A DNA stretch of 64,000 nucleotides, taken from contig NC_089863.1 in NCBI RefSeq assembly GCF_036373705.1, forward strand, positions 10,798,857 through 10,862,856, given 5' to 3'. Of the stretch, positions 14,781 to 37,265 are shown one piece after another; position 1 is the stretch's first letter, and each line of letters opens with the position of its first letter. The translations under genes and the position numbers were made by a program. The notes under the pieces were generated by a model. That model ran no database searches. It was not told the DNA's origin and worked only from the letters and a program-made list of their open reading frames with translations. This stretch comes from Amia ocellicauda. Taxonomy: Eukaryota > Chordata > Actinopteri > Amiiformes > Amiidae.

Positions 14781-15159
14781 ATAGCCGCTAGTTGCGTGTG
14801 TCTGTGAGAACTGACCCCTCGGATGGCTACAAACAATGTGTGTCTTTGTTGACCAATTCGAAAGTGGAAACCCTTGCACATAATTTCCGAATTGTTTTGT
14901 CAGTGCTCCCACAAATCATAGTATAGGATCCATCATGTTTGTAATGCGTGCATGTGTGGAACGTCTTTTCTTTAAAAAAAGGTGAAGTAAATCTGTATAT
15001 TGAATGTGCCTCTTGCATTATGGTGTGGGCAGAATTCAGAAGAAAAGCCGTAAACCTGACAACATACTGTACTTATATTGTTATTTATATTTCACTGTCA
15101 GAACGGTGTCGTCTAGAAAATAAGCTAAAATGATTGTCAAGCAAAGGTCTGCTATAGGG

Positions 15160-15501
15160 CAGGGGTTCCCAAACGTTTTGTTACCAAGGACCCATTTGCC
15201 AACCAAATTCTGGCTGAGGACCCCCGCCTACAAAAAATCAACTGCCTCATTATACTACGTTAATAAAAGGAAAATTGAGAACATATAACCTTATTCTTAG
15301 CTGACAAGTTCAGATTCAAAGAAGAGTTCAACTCACTTCTAATGAGATGGATGGGCCTGTACGTTCTTTCATAATTGATCATCTAAAATATGTATTTCAA
15401 AAAAGATATATGTTTTTTTTTTTTTCAGGGTTGGGATTATTGGTAAAGATTTTGCCTCTGACCCATGGGGAGACACAGACCCCAGTTTGAGAAACTCCTT
15501 G
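15160..15501. mobile_element. hAT-like MITE (non-autonomous DNA transposon)
   Basis: The left end CAGGGGTTCCCAAACG and the right end (reverse complement CAAGGAGTTTCTCAAAC) are imperfect inverted repeats of the type seen in hAT MITEs. The interior is non-coding. The flanking 8-mers CTATAGGG and CTAGGGAG are only partly alike, so a target duplication is not proven. Confidence 0.5.
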
Positions 15502-16727
15502 CTAGGGAGTCTGCGAGCTAGCTGTGTTACACAGCAGACAACAATGCCCCTAGTGGCAGGGATTATGAGCAGCAGTTGGCCATAGAAGTGCTTTTGATGC
15601 CATTGATCTGCACAGTTTCACTGAGGCCTGGACCAAATCCAGACTTTAACCTCCTCGCAGATCCCAAAATCCCCCAAGCTGCAAACAGTCACATTTGTAT
15701 ATATAATCTGTAGTAAGTACAAATCTTGTGGTGCAAGCTTGGAACATGCAACTGGTGAGTAGGTAAAAAAAATGATTTGGTCCAAAATGTCCACATGTCC
15801 CTGGTAGACAGAGCCCACAGCAGAGCACTCTCCACACATGGATCCCAGCACAGGCCCCCGATGTGAATGGACTAAGATGTGAGGGAAAATAGATGGTCTG
15901 TTTCCAAGATAGAGCTAGATTAGAATACAGCAATAAAACTGGCCATACCTAGTCCTGCGACTGGAGAGCAACAGCCCTGCAGGGACCACAGGTGGTCCTC
16001 CTTGCTGATTAAAGACCGGGCAAACAGCGGCCAACCTGTGGACTGCTTCACTGATTCTGTAGACTTTATTGGGACTTTATTGGGACTTTATTGTCAGACC
16101 CATGTGTTGATGGTATTCAGAAATCAAGGGACCTTTGAAACTTACATTTCATTACACAAATTGCACAAGGATTTTCAAGGCAAACAAAATTTCAAAGCAA
16201 GACAGATAGGCAGGTAGATAGAAAGACAGGCACATATTGATAGAGCAAGCTGTTGTTTGTGGAATTTGGCTCCAGATATTAGTTTAACAGTAGATTCTAT
16301 AAACAACTGAAAGATAATAAAATAATAATTAATAACAGAATTTGGGTCATCTTTGCCTTTCTATCAGGTCTTGACATCAGGGAGTATGTAACAGTACCAG
16401 TATTTCTGATTTAAACAGAACTGCCCTCCCTAACCCTCTGTGAAACAATGTACAACCAGGTCCCTTGAGTCACTATGATCAATACAGGCCATTCAATTGC
16501 AGTTAATAAATAGTACACTTTCAGGGCCCAGAATTGATCAGATCCCCATACAGCACACAACTGGTACAGACAGGCACTGCCAACACACACACACTGAGAT
16601 AGGGTGAAGGTACATAGTGTCCTGATGGCTTCTGGGAGAAACTGCACACTCTTTCCTCTTGGGCAACAGGAGGATTGAACACCTGACTAACAGTGTTTTC
16701 TCCAAGAAGCCTCTCTGTTCTCTGTTC
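15502..16727. other. Intergenic DNA, nothing recognised
   Basis: No supportable exon or transposon end is seen. A short tandem triplication of GGGACTTTATT-type sequence occurs at about 16070-16094. Confidence 0.35.
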
Positions 16728-16798
16728 TCTGATCTTTAACAGCTGATGTTCCACTTTGCTGTTCGGAGGGAACCAGCAGAACTTGCTCATCTTCTACT
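16728..16798 (+). pseudogene. SLC12 last-exon relic
   Basis: This aligns to the end of the intact SLC12 gene at 36244-36318. The shared blocks include GGGAACCAGCAGAA and TTCTACTGCCAGTGAGGAAG, so the C-terminal RGNQQN-LTFYCQ-stop signature is preserved. Upstream the similarity fades at about 16728, and I find no other intact exon nearby. It is best read as the remnant of a duplicated or lost NCC-type neighbour. Confidence 0.7.
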
Positions 16799-17142
16799 GC
16801 CAGTGAGGAAGGAGTGTGTGTGTGTGTGTGGGGGGGGTCATAGCCCTGGATGTGGCAGTGTTCACAGTGTGTTCAGGTTTTATTTCACTTCAATTCTCCT
16901 CATTCATGAATTTACTCTTAATTTAAATGGTACATTTGCTACAGTGAACCTGTTAAGCCATGGCTTCCACGGTGAAGCAGGTGGGAATTTAAACAGGCCA
17001 CACAATATAGGGATGCAACTGTATTTCCTGTTAAGTAGTTTTGTAATGTTACTATAAGAACCCGTGATTGTGTACTTGATTTTCTACTACCAGGAAGGAC
17101 AAAATGTCTTATGTCACAGCAATATAAGGAAATTCATCATCG

Positions 17143-17225
17143 ACCAGGATGGCCGAGTGGTTAAGGCGTTGGACTTAAGATCCAATGGACGAATGTCCGC
17201 GTGGGTTCGAACCCCACTTCTGGTA
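17143..17225 (+). tRNA. tRNA-Leu (anticodon TAA)
   Basis: An 83-nt class II tRNA begins ACCAGGATGGCCGAGTGGTT. It has the anticodon loop CTTAAGA (TAA), a long variable arm (TGGACGAATGTCCG) and the T-loop GGTTCGAACC, and ends TTCTGGTA. The acceptor stem pairs ACCAGGA with the 3' TTCTGGT. It is very close to the vertebrate tRNA-Leu-TAA consensus and looks functional. Confidence 0.95.
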
Positions 17226-17279
17226 AACAGGATTCTTTTGATTTCATTCACGTTCTTATTCCAAAGACTCATACATATA

Positions 17280-18495
17280 TACACTCACCTAAAGGATTAT
17301 TAGGAACACCATACTAACACTGTGTTTGACCCCCTTTCACCGTCAGAACTGCCTTAATTCTACGTGGCATTGATTCAACAAGGTGCTGAAAGCATTCTTT
17401 GAAATGTTGGCCCATATTGATAGGATAGCATCTTGCAGTTGATGGAGATTTGTGGGATGCACATCCAGGGCACGAAGCTCCCGTTCCACCACATCCCAAA
17501 GATGCTCTATTGGGTTGAGATCTGGTGACTGTGGGGGCCAGTTTAGTACAGTGAACTCATTGTCATGTTCAAGAAACCAATTTGAAATGATTCGTCCTTT
17601 GTGACATGGTGCATTATCCTGCTGGAAGTAGCCATCAGAGGATGGGTACATGGTGGTCATAAAGGGATGGACATGGTCGGAAACAATGCTCAGGTAGGCC
17701 GTGGCATTTAAACGATGCCCAATTGGCACTAAGGGGCCTAAAGTGTGCCAAGAAAACATCCCCCACACCACCACCACCAGCCTGCACAGTGGTAACAAGG
17801 CATGATGGATCCATGTTCTCATTCTGTTTACGCCAAATTCTGACTCTACCATCTGAATGTCTCAACACAAATCGAGACTCATCAGACCAGGCAACATTTT
17901 TCCAGTCTTCAACTGTCCAATTTTGGTGAGCTTGTGCAAATTGTAGCCTCTTTTTCCTATTTGTAGTGGAGATGAGTGGTACCCGGTGGGGTCTTCTGCT
18001 GTTGTAGCCCATCCGCCTCAAGGTTGTACGTGTTGTGGCTTCACAAATGCTTTGCTGCATACCTCGGTTGTAACGAGTGGTTATTTCAGTCAAAGTTGCT
18101 CTTCTATCAGCTTGAATCAGTCGGCCCATTCTCCTCTGACCTCTAGCATCAACAAGGCATTTTCGCCCACAGGACTGCCGCATACTGGATGTTTTTCCCT
18201 TTTCACACCATTCTTTGTAAACCCTAGAAATGGTTGTGCATGAAAATCCCAGTAACTGAGCAGATTGTGAAATACTCAGACCGGCCCGTCTGGCACCAAC
18301 AACCATGCCACGCTCAAAATTGCTTAAATCACCTTTCTTTCCCATTCAGACATTCAGTTCGGAGTTCAGGAGATTGTCTTGACCAGGACCACACCCCTAA
18401 ATGCATTGAAGCAACTGCCATGTGATTGGTTGGTTAGATAATTGCATTAATGAGAAATTGAACAGGTGTTCCTAATAATCCTTTAGGTGAGTGTA
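17280..18495 (-). mobile_element. DD36E Tc1/mariner copy A, frameshifted transposase
   Basis: The terminal inverted repeats are TACACTCACCTAAAGGATTA and its complement. The element is about 1216 bp, against about 1224 bp for copy B. The transposase runs from 18345 downwards and matches copies B, C and D. An 8-bp deletion in the CCACCACC stretch near 17766 breaks the frame after the Gly-rich AGGGG segment, and the C-terminal half continues in another frame. It is therefore a recently inactivated copy. Confidence 0.93.
17314..18345 (-). pseudogene. Frameshifted DD36E transposase (copy A)
   Basis: The N-terminal half (about residues 1-200) holds the paired-like helix-turn-helix region and the first catalytic Asp in WSDESRF. 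The second half carries QDNAPCHKGR and [11 protein letters not shown] in a different frame because of the 8-bp deletion. Otherwise it is near identical to the intact 346-residue copies. Confidence 0.9.
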
Positions 18496-18578
18496 CATTG
18501 TAATAGGCCTAATATTGATCAACTGAATGTCAATCGCTAACGAACCGCTTGCTTCTTCTTCTTCTTCTTCTTCTTCTT

Positions 18579-18609
<31 letters not shown>

Positions 18610-19764
18610 TTATTATTATTATTATTATTATATGTAGTTAAAAAACTGTCCGCATGAGGTAACCTATTTGCAACTGTCGGCTTTTAAAACGTTGCATATT
18701 AAAAAGCCGGAGTGAAAAGATCAACAATTACAAACTAACATTCATGTATCGAGCCGTTCCAAAATTAAAACAGATCAATTAGTAAAGCCACCAATTAGCA
18801 AGTCTCCCAACAGATACAATACACCCATTAACTCTGTGGGAGATAGACGAGGTGCAATGTCGGTATTTGGGCCGATCGTGGAGGGAGGTGGGTGGTTTTC
18901 TTCTCCGCCATCAAAGCGTTTCTGTTTCCTATAATCCCACAACCCAGACACATCAAGTTCGTTTAGGTAACCCTCTACAATGGACTGGTAATCGGGACGG
19001 GTCGATCGGGGCTGTCGAAATAGAAAAAATAAGTCGTCTGCAGTGTACAGGACCCCCCTCCTTTCATTCGGGAAATTGCCTTTTGTCATCTATTGTTCAT
19101 AACGGAATTCAACTGTTGACTTCTTTCTTTAATTGTGGAGAGGAGAGGAGGGGTGGTCGCATGTTCACAGCTGCGGAGTTGTGGAGCACAGTGATTTTCG
19201 GTTAGCAGGTGAAGGAATGGCTGAGAGTGCAGTCGGAGCGCAAATTGAATTTTAAATGATATGTTATGAATGCTTGGGGAGGGGGCTGTGTGAATAAAAT
19301 CAGTCACGTTCCCATCCCATTTTACCAAGAAATCCACCGTTTCAAAAATCCTTGGTAGATGGAATTATGGAAACCATAATGACATTTTCCAACAAAAAGT
19401 ATGTGATTCTCGGAAAACCGACTATAAAGATGTAGTCTACAGAACTGGAATATTTTAAAAGCTATTTTCTCATTAACAAACTATAAAAAATGAACAGATT
19501 ACCTTGATCCCTGTCACCTCGGGTCTTCGTTAGTCACCGCACTTTGTGCACCTTGTGTCTTGTAATATCTAGAACAAACCAGTTTGGTATCTATCCGTCT
19601 GCCCAGTAAAGCGCGGAAATTGGGTCCAGAGTGCAGCCCTTCTCTGTGCGTCTGCATTGTATTGAAGAGGCCCGTCAATTGTCCTGTTATGTGGATGTAT
19701 TTGTCTTCACAATTAAAAATTGACCCTTGAATAGACGTTTTTTTTAAGACTGGTGGTAATGGTA

Positions 19765-19826
<62 letters not shown>

Positions 19827-20255
19827 CACCTTGTAATAATGGGGACAGTTGTAAAGTGGAAGATGTTTGTATCCTTCAGAAACAGGGGATTCATAGTAAA
19901 ATGAAAAAGAGAGAAAAGACAAAGCAGAGAGGGCAGTGAGGTGGTGTGGTGTAGGTCTGGGTTTTGGGAGGGGGGAAGGGGGATTTCTGGTGAGAGGGAG
20001 AGAGTATTGCAGAGTGATAAAGTTGTGAGAGAACATTTGCACAGATAAAAGGGATAAAGATACAAATATAAGACCAGTTTCTATTGCATAATAAAGTATC
20101 CTTGGGTGTCTCTCTTTCTCCCTCTCTCTTTCTGCTTTGCAAGGACAGGTTAGTCAGGAATTTCTCAGGTGAGATAGTGTAAGGTCTTTGTGGGTTCCAG
20201 TTGTTTGCCATGAAAAGAATAGATCATCGCAAATCAATGATAACACATACAGGGA
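18496..20255. repeat. Intergenic DNA with trinucleotide microsatellites
   Basis: A (TTC)n run at about 18551-18608 passes into (ATT)n up to about 18631. An (AAT)n run covers about 19766-19827. No gene is recognised in the rest. Confidence 0.8.
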
Positions 20256-20257
20256 GG

Positions 20258-20304
<47 letters not shown>

Positions 20305-20407
20305 CATTGATGTATTCAACTGTTAGCAGAAAGTTCACACGTGTAGCCTTTGCAGCTGCAAGAGTTCTCCAGCCCAACACTGTTTGCTTGCAGGATTCCA
20401 AGAAGGA
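20256..20407 (+). pseudogene. Duplicate of SLC12 intron-10 segment, ends at Tc1 copy B
   Basis: Apart from a few substitutions this matches 30835-30983, which lies in intron 10 of the intact SLC12 gene. Shared sequence includes TGTTAGCAGAAAGTTCACAC and TTGCTTGCAGGATTCCAAGA. Both copies follow a TC microsatellite. Downstream the similarity stops 7 bp before DD36E copy B. It could be a relic of a second SLC12 gene or a dispersed repeat. Only a genome search can tell. Confidence 0.6.
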
Positions 20408-20413
20408 ATATAT

Positions 20414-21632
20414 ACACTCACCTAAAGGATTATTAGGAACACCATACTAATACTGTGTTTGACCCCCTTTCACCTTCAGAACTGCCTTAATTCTAAGTGG
20501 CATTGATTCAACAAGGTGCTGAAAGCATTCTTTAGAAATGTTGGCCCATATTGATAGGATAGCATCTTGCAGTTGATGGAGATTTGTGGGATGCACATCC
20601 AGGGCACGAAGCTCCCGTTCCACCACATCCCAAAGATGCTCTATTGGGTTGAGATCTGGTGACTGTGGGGGCCAGTTTAGTACAGTGAACTCATTGTCAT
20701 GTTCAAGAAACCAATTTGAAATGATTCGACCTTTGTGACATGATGCATTATCCTGCTGGAAGTAGCCATCAGAGGATGGGTACATGGTGGTCATAAAGGG
20801 ATGGACATGGTCAGAAACAATGCTCAGGTAGGCCGTGGCATTTAAACGATGCCCAATTGGCACTAAGGGGCCTAAAGTGTGCCAAGAAAACATCCCCCAC
20901 ACCATTACACCACCACCACCAGCCTGCACAGTGGTAACAAGGCATGATGGATCCATGTTCTCATTCTGTTTACGCCAAATTCTGACTCTACCATCTGAAT
21001 GTCTCAACAGAAATCGAGACTCATCAGACCAGGCAACATTTTTCCAGTCTTCAACTGTCCAATTTTGGTGAGCTTGTGCAAATTGTAGCCTCTTTTTCCT
21101 ATTTGTAGTGGAGATGAGTGGTACCCGGTGGGGTCTTCTGCTGTTGTAGCCCATCCGTCTCAAGGTTGTACGTGTTGTGGCTTCACAAATGCTTTGCTGC
21201 ATACCTCGGTTGTAACGAGTGGTTATTTCAGTCAAAGTTGCTCTTCTATCAGCTTGAATCAGTCGGCCCATTCTCCTCTGACCTCTAGCATCAACAAGGC
21301 ATTTTCGCCCACAGGACTGCCGCATACTGGATGTTTTTCCCTTTTCACACCATTCTTTGTAAACCCTAGAAATGGTTGTGCGTGAAAATCCCAGTAACTG
21401 AGCAGATTGTGAAATACTCAGACCGGCCCGTCTGGCACCAACAACCATGCCACGCTCAAAATTGCTTAAATCACCTTTCTTTCCCATTCAGACATTCAGT
21501 TTGGAGTTCAGGAGATTGTCTTGACCAGGACCACACCCCTAAATGCACTGAAGCAACTGCCATGTGATTGGTTGGTTAGATAATTGCATTAATGAGAAAT
21601 TGAACAGGTGTTCCTAATAATCCTTTAGGTGA

Positions 21633-21637
<5 letters not shown>
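20414..21637 (-). mobile_element. DD36E Tc1/mariner copy B, full length
   Basis: Complete element of about 1224 bp with terminal inverted repeats starting TACACTCACCTAAAGGATTA, flanked by TA-rich sequence on both sides. It contains one uninterrupted transposase ORF. The right end abuts a (TA)n tract at 21637-21680, matching the TA target preference of Tc1/mariner. Confidence 0.95.
20447..21487 (-). CDS. DD36E Tc1/mariner transposase (copy B)
   Basis: A 346-residue ORF starting MGKKGDLSNFERGMVVGARR. The N-terminal third is a helix-turn-helix DNA-binding region (LSISQSAQLLGFSRTTISRV). The catalytic triad is D in WSDESRF, D in QQDNASCHK and E in NPIEHLWD. Thirty-six residues separate the last two, so this is DD36E rather than the usual Tc1 DD34E. 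The length and spacing fit the published DD36E/Incomer group. That placement is from memory and needs a tree. It differs from copies C and D by a Pro-to-Ser change next to the second Asp. It catalyses cut-and-paste transposition into TA in the nucleus. Confidence 0.93.
   Translation of the reverse strand: MGKKGDLSNFERGMVVGARRAGLSISQSAQLLGFSRTTISRVYKEWCEKGKTSSMRQSCGRKCLVDARGQRRMGRLIQADRRATLTEITTRYNRGMQQSICEATTRTTLRRMGYNSRRPHRVPLISTTNRKKRLQFAQAHQNWTVEDWKNVAWSDESRFLLRHSDGRVRIWRKQNENMDPSCLVTTVQAGGGGVMVWGMFSWHTLGPLVPIGHRLNATAYLSIVSDHVHPFMTTMYPSSDGYFQQDNASCHKGRIISNWFLEHDNEFTVLNWPPQSPDLNPIEHLWDVVERELRALDVHPTNLHQLQDAILSIWANISKECFQHLVESMPLRIKAVLKVKGGQTQY

Positions 21638-21680
<43 letters not shown>
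21633..21680. repeat. (TA)n microsatellite
   Basis: Long TA run directly at the right end of DD36E copy B. Confidence 0.95.
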
Positions 21681-21684
<4 letters not shown>

Positions 21685-23321
21685 CTGCTGCTACTAATAA
21701 TAATAATTATACTCCTATTACACATTAATTTCAAGAGCTATCTTCTTGTAACTTCTGAGTATGGGCACACTGTACCCCATCCTGGTCATGCCTCAGTTTG
21801 TCTTTTTTGATATCAGATATCATGCAAACACAAAGACCCTGAAAGACACTCTGGGCAAAGCCTTCTGGATTTCCTAACCTAAGTACTAACCTAGGCATGT
21901 ACTGAAACAAAGGGCAAGAACAACAGCACCCAGCACACCTCAGAGCTGAGAATAAGAGACAAGGTTTAGATAGGATGACCATCCGGAGTTCAATTAAGAA
22001 TCAGCTCCAGTTGAGGGGAAGTAGGTTAGTAGGTCCTTGATTATGTAATCTGGGTCTTGTTCCATTTTCACAGACAGGAGGGTATGCCAATGGGAAGAGA
22101 GCCTGAGCCATCCTTTGATTCCCTTTATCCAGTCCCAAGAGCGGGAGATGTGTCCAAGGGGGATGCAGAGGGTCACCGGAATCACATCTATTGCAGGACA
22201 TGTCACAGATCTGCAAGCGGGCAAAACAAATTGAAACATCAAATCTCTGTACAACACTGAAATGCTTCCCCACAGCTCTTCCTGACAGTCAGGGTAATAT
22301 AACACCATCATGCTTGTTACAAAGTGGTACTAGAAAGTGGCCACTGATAAATAAAATAATCTGTGATGGCGTGTGAAGTTTAACATTGAAGGTTATAATG
22401 TCAGGTAAACACATATTTTTATTTGGTCTAGGCCCCTGAAAGTGTTTGGCCCTTGCAGAACCATTTGGGTCCACAGTGTTTTAGGTGGAACCAGTGGCAG
22501 AACCGCTGCTAACACACAATGTTGCCACATCGTTGTAGCAACGTAATTTACTGAGACCCAACTAACGGATCACAAAGCTACCAGACACGTACTAGGGGTT
22601 GCAAATATGGTTTCCACACTGGTTTACAGTGTGTCTGTGACTGCCATAGCACTCTCCCAAACAGTAATGCTACTATGAGCGCATCATTGCGGAGATAACG
22701 TGTAATTATAGAGGGCAATCGCTCGGCAGACAGTGGCAATGTTTGTTTGACTGGTATCTTTCGATCTCGGAGAAATGGGAAATTAGACCACTTTATCAGG
22801 ATGTTAATAAGTAAACCAGGTGTTCCAGGTGAAATATGTAAATAGCCCTCTCTCCCTCTATATGAATAAATACATATTTGTAAAGATATGGTGCGTTGTA
22901 AAGGCAGTTTAAATCGCTACAGATCGTCTCTGCCCTGTGTATCTGGAAAGGGGCAATGACTACACAGCTCAGATGCAATTAAGTCCCCACTGCATTTCCC
23001 AGAAAGTTAGACTGGCCCACGAACGGAATCACGCTTTATTGAGTGTGACTGTGTGAGCAGTGACCTTTACTCACATTATAACACCGCCACGGCCTCGGAG
23101 GCTCAGTAGCAGTTGTGTAGTTCTTATTGTTGTAGAAGTAGCAGTAGTAGCCTACTAGTTGCATTTTTAAGGAAGATGTTATGAGTCGTCCCTCATACCC
23201 CCCTTCCTATATGCCAGGCGAGATATAATAATCGAATCCTATTTCTAAACAAATTAACCTTGATATTAACTGAGCCGGAAATTAACATACTGAAAATATG
23301 TAATATAGGGAATATCCAGCA

Positions 23322-23381
<60 letters not shown>

Positions 23382-23420
23382 AACAAACACTATCAATTGC
23401 AACGAACTTGCAGAGTTAGT
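21681..23420. other. Intergenic DNA, no gene recognised
   Basis: A 105-codon ORF on the minus strand (22311-21994) has no family signature, overlaps other-frame ORFs and lacks clear splice context. An (AAT)n run lies at about 23322-23378. Confidence 0.4.
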
Positions 23421-23424
23421 ATAC

Positions 23425-23585
23425 TCGAACTAATGTGTTAAATGTAACACTTTCTGTGTTTGTTCAAGGACAACACTAACATGCACATTATTGTGTTAAC
23501 AATACACATTATTGTTTTGTAATTTGGTAAATTTTAACATAAAGTTGTGTTGTCTTTGAACTAACACATTCGTTGTGAGTGCACG
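23425..23585. mobile_element. Small palindromic MITE, copy 1
   Basis: About 160 bp with inverted internal symmetry: TGTTTGTTCAAGGACAACAC on the left mirrors GTGTTGTCTTTGAACTAACA on the right, and the centre is rich in ACACATT/TGTGTT motifs. A related copy lies at about 47000-47175. No coding capacity. Confidence 0.6.
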
Positions 23586-23654
23586 GAGCTGCGTAAGCCA
23601 GGAATCATCCCCGGTTAGTTCGTTGCAATTGAACCATTGAGTATTGTTCTCTTG

Positions 23655-23655
<1 letters not shown>

Positions 23656-23733
<78 letters not shown>

Positions 23734-23734
23734 G
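23656..23734. repeat. (ATT)n passing into (GTT)n
   Basis: ATT units to about 23700 followed by GTT units to about 23734. The abrupt unit change suggests expansion from a single substituted unit. Confidence 0.95.
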
Positions 23735-24520
23735 CTGTTTAAATGCCCTAAAGCGTGTTATTGTGCTCTGGGACCTGACAATCAATCCATTTGGAAATTA
23801 TTTTATATAACTGAGCAATTCATTTTGAGAACTGGAATTAGACATTCAATAATAATAATACTAATAATATTCTACTACTAATAATATGTTATTAGTATTA
23901 TTGTCATTATTATTATAACATTACAATAATTTATATTGGGTTGAATTGCTCTCCCCATATAGGTTCTAACATTACCGGTTATACATCGATACATACAAAA
24001 TTCTTTCTACAAGAATGTTATAACATAAATTGAATTGAATATAAATACACAAAACGCTATAGAATTGTATGATTAAATAAACACTTTACCCACATGTTAA
24101 TAAAAAAAATACAAAATTACTCATAATTAATAATAAGTAGGCCTATGAATGTTTTAGCGCAGGGACGAAAAAGAAAAAGAACGAAAGACAGGGATTGCCA
24201 TTTCAAGTAAATCTAACGTTTGCTTATCTGCTGCAGATTATCTGAACATAAGGGGATAATAATAGTAAGAACACAATCATAACAATTAAACACCAATTAG
24301 CGTAATTAATTTTGCAATATTGTATCTCTCACTTTGCGCCAAGAACTTTTTCATCAAAATCACGTTAGAAACAAAAGATGAACCCGATAGTTTTATGCTG
24401 GCGGTGGTAGGCTATATGGAATTCAGTCTGTGTGCTTATACAGGTACTGTGCAAACAATTGCTTGTGTAATTTAATCTCTGCGTGTGTGTGTTTGCTTTT
24501 TGCTTATCGTGTGTGTGGCT
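23735..24520. other. AT-rich upstream flank of the SLC12 gene
   Basis: No ORF or repeat family is recognised beyond scattered short AAT/ATT units. It would include any distal regulatory elements of the SLC12 gene, but I can identify none by eye. Confidence 0.35.
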
Positions 24521-24527
24521 CGTCTTC

Positions 24528-24676
24528 AGGTATATATTCTAGTCGCCGATTGAGAAATTGCAGTTTATCGCAACCCCCTGCAATGTGTCAGATAGGCTGC
24601 TGTTAAACCATTTGACTCCGGGACATATAGTTCAGGATTGATGTAGTGATTTTCGACAGCTGCAGGAGAAATAGTG
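24528..24676 (+). promoter_or_regulatory. Candidate promoter and non-coding first exon of the SLC12 gene
   Basis: A TATA-like GGTATATATTC lies at about 24529-24539. A donor-like AATAGTG/GTAAGTG follows at 24676/24677. The coding exon downstream is preceded by a good acceptor (TCTTTTCAG at 25545-25553), so an upstream leader exon is expected. Placing it here is inference. Confidence 0.3.
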
Positions 24677-25590
24677 GTAAGTGGATAGTTATATAATTAT
24701 ATATAATAGTATCAATGTAAATTTAATGAATTAACGAATATACTTATATTTTTTCATGTTTATTATTCTGACAAAACGTGTGTTTAGACATTAATATCAG
24801 TGGTCAGAGGTCACTTCATCCAAAAGCTAATTCTCGATTTGTCTGTTCTTGTTTTAACTACGGCAGTATTCGAAAAGTTGAAAAGTGTAAAAGTTAAGCG
24901 TGTAAGTGGTTTAACAATACATACAATAGTATATGGCATTGTGTAGTGTTCAATTAAATTAAAAATAACACTTGAACAGTGGCCTGGCAATCCCATCATT
25001 GGTTTAGACATTTTAATCAGCAATGCATATTATTAATGCATGTGTGCTAAGAAAACAATGAAACGATTTGTATATTTTGGAAAATTGGATAATGTTGTTT
25101 AAAGAAAAGGAACTGATGTATTTGCAAGTTTTCCTGGGGCATGTTCACAGCGGACATAACTCTTTAGATACAGACTCTTTCCCCTGGTTCTTGTTCCCCT
25201 TGGTCTAGGGCAGAGGGAGAGCTCTACCTGCACAGTGTGTTTGAGTGACAGGCTACCCCTGCGGCTTGTCCTTCAGTGTCAGCACTGGAGAAGTCGCTCT
25301 GACAGCGTTATCGAGCTGCCAAGATCATCTGGGGGATAACATCCTGCAGATTCTGGAATATTCAGTTTTATGTAGTTTTGGTTATTGTGTGAAATAAATG
25401 AGTTATTTTGTATTATTTACAACACTAAAACCAACCAAAGGCCCACAAAGCAGTCGTTACTGTGCCAAAATTACTTGGAATCTAATTTTCAGAAACCTCC
25501 CCTCTCACTGTTATATTTTCTACATCTTTATCAATTCCCTGCAATCTTTTCAGGATTTTCTCATTGGTTTGCTCCATAAATACATATATA

Positions 25591-36318
<10,728 letters not shown>

Positions 36319-37265
36319 GGAAGAACAGAAGCTGAGACACGTATAAGGATATACTTTCCCTTCCTTCCCCCCACCTGGCACTGCACACCTTCTAGACTCA
36401 CACTAGGCAAGCCAGCCAGCATGGGGCAATTGACTTAGCTGAAGTTCAGCAACCAAATCACACTGCTCTGGAGTCTGCAGTCTAACTTCGTTGTCAGGTG
36501 AAGTCTTTTCTCCTGGTTCAGATTGTGGTGGCTCTTCCTATAGGAAATTTTGTCAGCTCAGCTGGTATATATCCATCACTAGTGTGTTCATATTATTTTT
36601 ATTAAGCATATTTTTCTATGTATCATTATATTTCATATATGACTTTTATGTTGATGTGTGTGATTTTCACCGGTGTAATATGTCTGTGAGACACGACCTC
36701 CAATGAACCAAAAATGCAATGGCACTGCTGTTTTGCATGTGAAGAGCATTGTTATACTGTTTGCATGTGTTGATATATGATCTGTTAGTTTGACACAGTT
36801 CTAGAAGGGCAATTTCAAATCATAGCTTTGTAGATTCTAATCTTTTTGTTAGTCATTTCAGTTTCACTATTCTCAATAAGGTTGAGTTGGATTTTCATGT
36901 CACAAACTCACATTCCAATAATAATTATAATTAGATTTATCAAAATGATTGAGGGGTGAAGATTCATAACGTTCAGATATAAATTAGGACATAAAGGGCT
37001 CCCACTTGGCTTCTACTGTACATATTATAAAACTGGAATTGCCTGTTTATGGCTCTAGGGAGAACATTTGAGTTGATTGAATGTATTATGGAATGTATAT
37101 ACACATACTCACATGCATATTGCTCCCTGTACTGCTTCATCAACTATTTGCAGATGAACACATTCAATAATGTCAACGTAAGTAAGTGGTGTTACAGAGC
37201 GGACTGTGCACAATATACTGTTCATTAAATCTCATGGGTGTAAATAAAGGATCTTAATATACTGG
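36319..37265 (+). other. SLC12 3' UTR with polyadenylation signal
   Basis: AT-rich, non-coding sequence after the stop. A canonical AATAAA at 37243-37248 is the best candidate poly(A) signal, implying a 3' UTR of about 0.95 kb. The cleavage site is inferred. Confidence 0.5.

Noticed and set aside
19713-20042. 109-residue minus-strand ORF with a poly-Ile run
   Set aside because: It is translation of the AAT microsatellite with random flanks. The same applies to the ORFs at 23193-23402 and 33896-34235.
21994-22311. 105-residue minus-strand ORF
   Set aside because: No recognisable family, no splice or promoter context, and overlapping alternative frames of similar length. Probably chance or an old repeat.
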